NCBI GenBank assembly: GCA_002437585.1
Contig: DJQM01000008.1
Span: 1-23,316 of the forward strand
Reading direction: 5' to 3'
From: Clostridiales bacterium UBA6386
Lineage (GTDB): Bacteria > Bacillota > Clostridia > Oscillospirales > Oscillospiraceae
DNA: 23,316 bases
The notes beneath the pieces are model-generated. The model had not been told where the DNA came from. It was given only the letters and a program-made list of their open reading frames with translations, and did no database searches. This document shows positions 20,659 to 23,316 of the stretch, in pieces (position 1 is the first letter of the stretch; each line of letters opens with the position of its first letter). The translations under genes were made by a program, and so were the position numbers.

Positions 20659-21453
20659 ATGCTGAAAATTGAGAACGTGACCAAAACCTTCAACCCCGGC
20701 ACCGTCAACGAAAAGATTGCCCTCCGGGGACTGAACCTGCACCTTGCCGAGGGCGACTTCGTCACCGTCATCGGCGGCAACGGCGCAGGCAAGTCCACCA
20801 TGCTCAATGCCGTGGCCGGTGTCTGGGGCGTAGACTCCGGCACCATCACCATTGGCGGCAACGATGTGACGAACCTGCCGGAATACAAGCGTGCCAAGTT
20901 CATTGGCCGGGTGTTCCAGGATCCCATGATGGGCACCGCCGCAACCATGCAGATCGAGGAAAATCTGGCTCTGGCCGCCCGGCGGGGTATGCCCAGAACC
21001 CTCCGACCCGGTATCACCCGGGTCGAGCGGGAGGCCTATGCGGAGCAGCTGAAAATCCTGGATCTGGGTCTGGAAAACCGACTCACTGCCAAGGTTGGCC
21101 TTCTGTCCGGCGGCCAGCGTCAGGCATTGACCCTGCTGATGGCGACGCTGAAAAAGCCTGACCTGCTGCTGCTGGACGAGCATACCGCGGCACTTGACCC
21201 CAAGACCGCCGCCAAGGTTCTGGAGGCCACTCAGCGGATCGTGGAGAAGGATCACCTGACCACCATGATGATTACCCACAATATGCGTGACGCCATCGCC
21301 TATGGCAATCGTCTGATAATGATGTACGACGGCCACATTGTGGTGGACGTGTCCGGTGAGGAAAAGAAGCGCCTGACCGTGGAGCAGCTGCTGAACCTGT
21401 TCAGCCAGGCCTCCGGCTCCGACGAGGCAGACGATAAGCTCCTGCTGTCCTGA
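20659..21453 (+). CDS. ABC transporter ATPase, TrpZ-like
   Basis: The 264-residue ATPase carries Walker A GGNGAGKST (39-47), Q-loop GRVFQDPMMG, signature LLSGGQRQAL, Walker B LLLLDEHTAALDP and the switch histidine in MMITHNMRDA. The stretch VFQDPMMGTAATMQIEENLA is typical of this transporter subgroup. It is the last gene of the TrpXYZ-like operon, 13 bases after the permease, and ends before a hairpin at 21464-21497. Complete motifs indicate an active subunit. Confidence 0.88.
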   Translation: MLKIENVTKTFNPGTVNEKIALRGLNLHLAEGDFVTVIGGNGAGKSTMLNAVAGVWGVDSGTITIGGNDVTNLPEYKRAKFIGRVFQDPMMGTAATMQIEENLALAARRGMPRTLRPGITRVEREAYAEQLKILDLGLENRLTAKVGLLSGGQRQALTLLMATLKKPDLLLLDEHTAALDPKTAAKVLEATQRIVEKDHLTTMMITHNMRDAIAYGNRLIMMYDGHIVVDVSGEEKKRLTVEQLLNLFSQASGSDEADDKLLLS

Positions 21454-21527
21454 AATCAGCTTTCAGAAGGCGCGATGCGAATTTCTCGCATCGCACCTCA
21501 ACGTGTCAAAAAAGCCGAAATATACGT

Positions 21528-21570
21528 TGTCATTCCGAACCAGTCCGCTTAAGTGGTGTGGGAATCCCCC
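21528..21570 (-). repeat. Short palindromic repeat, copy D1 (inverted)
   Basis: TGTCATTCCGAACCAG begins it and GTGTGGGAATCCCCC ends it; this is the reverse complement of the family seen at 12557, with several changes. Confidence 0.7.
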
Positions 21571-21620
21571 GGTTGAACGCAAAAGCTACTGATTTAGGAA
21601 TGAAAATGTTTGGAAACTTA

Positions 21621-21662
21621 GGGGGATTGCCACGCCAGTGTGAGCACTGGCTCGCAATGACA
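21621..21662 (+). repeat. Short palindromic repeat, copy D2
   Basis: GGGGGATTGCCACGCCAGTG, then a short loop and CACTGGCTCGCAATGACA. It is close to copy A and faces copy D1. Confidence 0.8.
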
Positions 21663-21763
21663 CAGTTCTTTTGCAGTCAGAAGGCGCAATGCGAGAAATT
21701 CGCATTGCGCCTTTTCCTTTGCTGCAAATCATCAATTATGACAAAACACAATCGATAATGCTA

Positions 21764-21792
21764 TTGCCATTCCAATCTGACTCGTTTATAAT
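21764..21792 (+). promoter_or_regulatory. Promoter of the ROK-like gene
   Basis: TTGCCA (21764-21769), 17 bases, TATAAT (21787-21792); the leader carries GAGGAGGG before the ATG. Confidence 0.8.
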
Positions 21793-21826
21793 ATGGTCAG
21801 AAAGAATAAATTGAGGAGGGTATCCC

Positions 21827-23209
21827 ATGCGCTATTTAGGAATTGAGTACAATACCAAGCACACGCCTAAGCTGGATCCCGGCTTTATCCCCTTCGGTGT
21901 CTGGATGGACGCATACCTGAAAAATGCAAAGAAGCCCATCGCCATCGCCGTGGAGCGGGACAAGGGTCAGACTTCCGTCCGCCATACCTTCATCCACGGC
22001 ACCCCGGACATGGCTCAGGCCGATTACCGCTATGTGGAGCGGATGGTCAAGTTCCTCCTGTGGTCCATCGGCGGCTTCCGGGTGTCCATCTGCGGTGCTT
22101 CGGATATCGCCCAGCAGATGATCCGGGACTACTCCCCCTCCGGCAAGCGTGCCTTCGACTGCGACTTCTTCCGCAAGCTCTACGAGGTGGACTTGAAAAT
22201 TCAGGACTTACCGCTGGAAAGCTGCCCCGCCGCCAACGAGAACCCCCAGCCTCTGGGCGGCCACATGGACGGCTGCCGGATCGGCTTTGACGCCGGCGGC
22301 TCTGACCGGAAGGTCTCCGCAGTCATCGACGGCCAGTGCGTCTATTCCGAGGAGGTGGTCTGGTTCCCCAAGCTGAACCCGGATCCCAATTATCAGTACA
22401 ACGAAATCCTCACCGCCTTCCGCACCGCCGCCTCCAAAATGCCCCGGGTGGACGCCATCGGCGTGTCCTCTGCCGGCACCTTCATCGGCAACGCCCCCAT
22501 GATCTCCTCCATCTTCTACAAGGTACCCCGGAATCGCTGGGACGAGGTGAAGACCTGCTACGACCGTGCCGCCGCCGCCATCGGCGACGTGCCCATTGTG
22601 GTAGCCAACGACGGCGACGTGTCCGCCCTGGCCGGTGCCATGGGTCTGGGTGCGGGCAATATCATGGGTCTGGCCATGGGCACCAGCGAGGCCGTGGGCT
22701 ATGTGGATGGGGATATGAACGTGCTGGGCTGGATCAGCGAGCTGGCCTTCGCCCCCGTTGACCTGAACGAGGATGCCATGCAGGACGAGTGGTCCACGGA
22801 TTTCGGCGTTGGCTGCAAGTACTTCTCCCAGGACGCGGTCATCAAGCTGGCACCCAGAAACGGCATTGAGCTGGATCCCGCCCTGTCCCCTGCCGAGAAG
22901 CTGAAGGTGGTTCAGAAGCGCATGGAGGAAGGCGACCCCCGGGCTGCGGACATCTTCCACGACATCGGCGTGTATCTGGCCTACACCGTGGTGCTCTACT
23001 CCCATTTCTACAACATCGAGCACCTGATGCTCATGGGTCGGGTCATGTCCGGCAAGGGCGGAGACATCATCCTCGACACCTGCAACGCCATTCTGGCGGA
23101 GGAATATCCGGTTCTGGCGAAAAAGTGCCAGGTCATGCTACCCGACGAGAAGACCCGCCGGGTAGGCCAGTCCGTGGCCGCCGCTTCTCTGCCACAGCTG
23201 AGAAAATGA
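21827..23209 (+). CDS. ROK-fold (sugar kinase/ASKHA) protein with N-terminal extension
   Basis: The 460-residue protein has a C-terminal ROK-type ATPase core. Phosphate-1 motif GFDAGGSDRKVSAVIDG lies at 153-169, IGVSSAGTFIG at 211-221, the NDGDVSALAGAMGLG segment (261-275) is equivalent to the ROK catalytic NDxNxxALGE region, and the second phosphate loop is GLAMGTSEAVGYVDGD (281-296). The usual ROK zinc motif (CxCGxxGCxE) is not seen. About 145 residues before the core (MRYLGIEYNTKHTPKLDPGF and onward) match no domain that I recognise. It may phosphorylate a sugar or be a sensor-like relative; the substrate is unknown. The ATG follows AGGAGGG. The gene appears monocistronic. Confidence 0.7.
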   Translation: MRYLGIEYNTKHTPKLDPGFIPFGVWMDAYLKNAKKPIAIAVERDKGQTSVRHTFIHGTPDMAQADYRYVERMVKFLLWSIGGFRVSICGASDIAQQMIRDYSPSGKRAFDCDFFRKLYEVDLKIQDLPLESCPAANENPQPLGGHMDGCRIGFDAGGSDRKVSAVIDGQCVYSEEVVWFPKLNPDPNYQYNEILTAFRTAASKMPRVDAIGVSSAGTFIGNAPMISSIFYKVPRNRWDEVKTCYDRAAAAIGDVPIVVANDGDVSALAGAMGLGAGNIMGLAMGTSEAVGYVDGDMNVLGWISELAFAPVDLNEDAMQDEWSTDFGVGCKYFSQDAVIKLAPRNGIELDPALSPAEKLKVVQKRMEEGDPRAADIFHDIGVYLAYTVVLYSHFYNIEHLMLMGRVMSGKGGDIILDTCNAILAEEYPVLAKKCQVMLPDEKTRRVGQSVAAASLPQLRK

Positions 23210-23276
23210 GACTGTAAATGCCATCTGGAAAGCCCGAAAACCGAGGTTGGAACGCCGGGAGAATTTTGAAGGCGCA

Positions 23277-23316
23277 CCCGGCGGAAACGCCGGGCAGCAA
23301 CAGTCCACCGGACTGT
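23277..23316. repeat. Paired hairpins at the right edge
   Basis: CCCGGCG-gaaa-CGCCGGG (23277-23294) is followed by ACAGTCC-acc-GGACTGT (23300-23316), both perfect. They lie 70 bases after the ROK-like gene, without a visible T-run, and resemble short intergenic repeats. The unit may continue beyond the window. Confidence 0.55.

Larger units (their letters stand above)
21464..21715. repeat. Composite inverted-repeat element
   Basis: The outer hairpins GCGATGCGA-atttc-TCGCATCGC (21472-21494) and AAGGCGCAATGCGA-gaaat-TCGCATTGCGCCTT (21681-21713) are near reverse complements of each other, loops included. Between them lie two inverted copies of the short palindromic repeat (21528-21570 and 21621-21662). 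The whole 250-bp segment is therefore symmetrical about roughly 21595. The right outer hairpin ends in CCTTTTCC and may act as a terminator. No reading frame of note is present. Confidence 0.7.

Noticed and set aside
19716..21017. 433-codon minus-strand frame opposite the TrpYZ-like genes
   Set aside because: Crosses two well-supported plus-strand genes and shows no family motif; shadow.

Overview
The window reads as chromosomal DNA of an anaerobic gut-type Clostridia, most likely Oscillospiraceae/Ruminococcaceae. This is inferred from GC-rich genes, AGGAGG-type ribosome sites, TTGACA-17-TATAAT promoters, LAAC lipoproteins with Ala/Pro-rich linkers, an L-box leader and many short hairpin repeats between genes. 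No rRNA, tRNA, CRISPR array or phage module was seen.

Layout. 1-978 (minus): an autoregulated marR gene translationally coupled to a TauE/SafE-type exporter cut by the left edge. 1043-1160 (plus): a divergent promoter, a perfect 18-bp palindrome and a short hairpin-rich transcript with no gene. 1201-1884: a long hairpin, then a GNAT acetyltransferase. 1910-3673 (minus): a MATE exporter and a DUF4180 protein. 3738-6179 (plus): fused citXG plus citC, the citrate lyase maturation enzymes without the lyase subunits. 6230-10310 (plus): ymdB, an SbcD/YhaO-like nuclease and an SbcC/YhaN-like ATPase as a tightly overlapping operon. 10312-12525: an AT-richer islet with an XRE regulator divergent from two zinc-ribbon membrane proteins. 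12616-13277: a small minus-strand ORF interrupted by an in-frame TAG, a possible structured RNA, and a 64-codon basic-protein gene. 13278-13777: repeats without a gene.

13778-16957 (minus): a polar amino-acid ABC transporter behind a recognisable lysine riboswitch, hence probably a lysine importer, with a 225-bp MITE-like element between the binding-protein and permease genes. 17112-18405: a membrane diguanylate cyclase. 18456-21453: a TrpXYZ-like ABC transporter. 21464-21715: a composite inverted-repeat element. 21764-23209: a ROK-fold protein with a large N-terminal extension. The right edge ends in hairpin repeats.

The most striking observation is the 13083-13277 gene. It has a strong promoter and ribosome site, but a strong intrinsic terminator lies inside its reading frame and the T-run ends 7 nt before the stop codon. 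Most transcripts should therefore lack a stop codon. That is the architecture of the ribosome-rescue genes arfA (E. coli) and brfA (B. subtilis), so this small basic protein is a candidate tmRNA-backup rescue factor. This is inference from architecture; no homology was tested.
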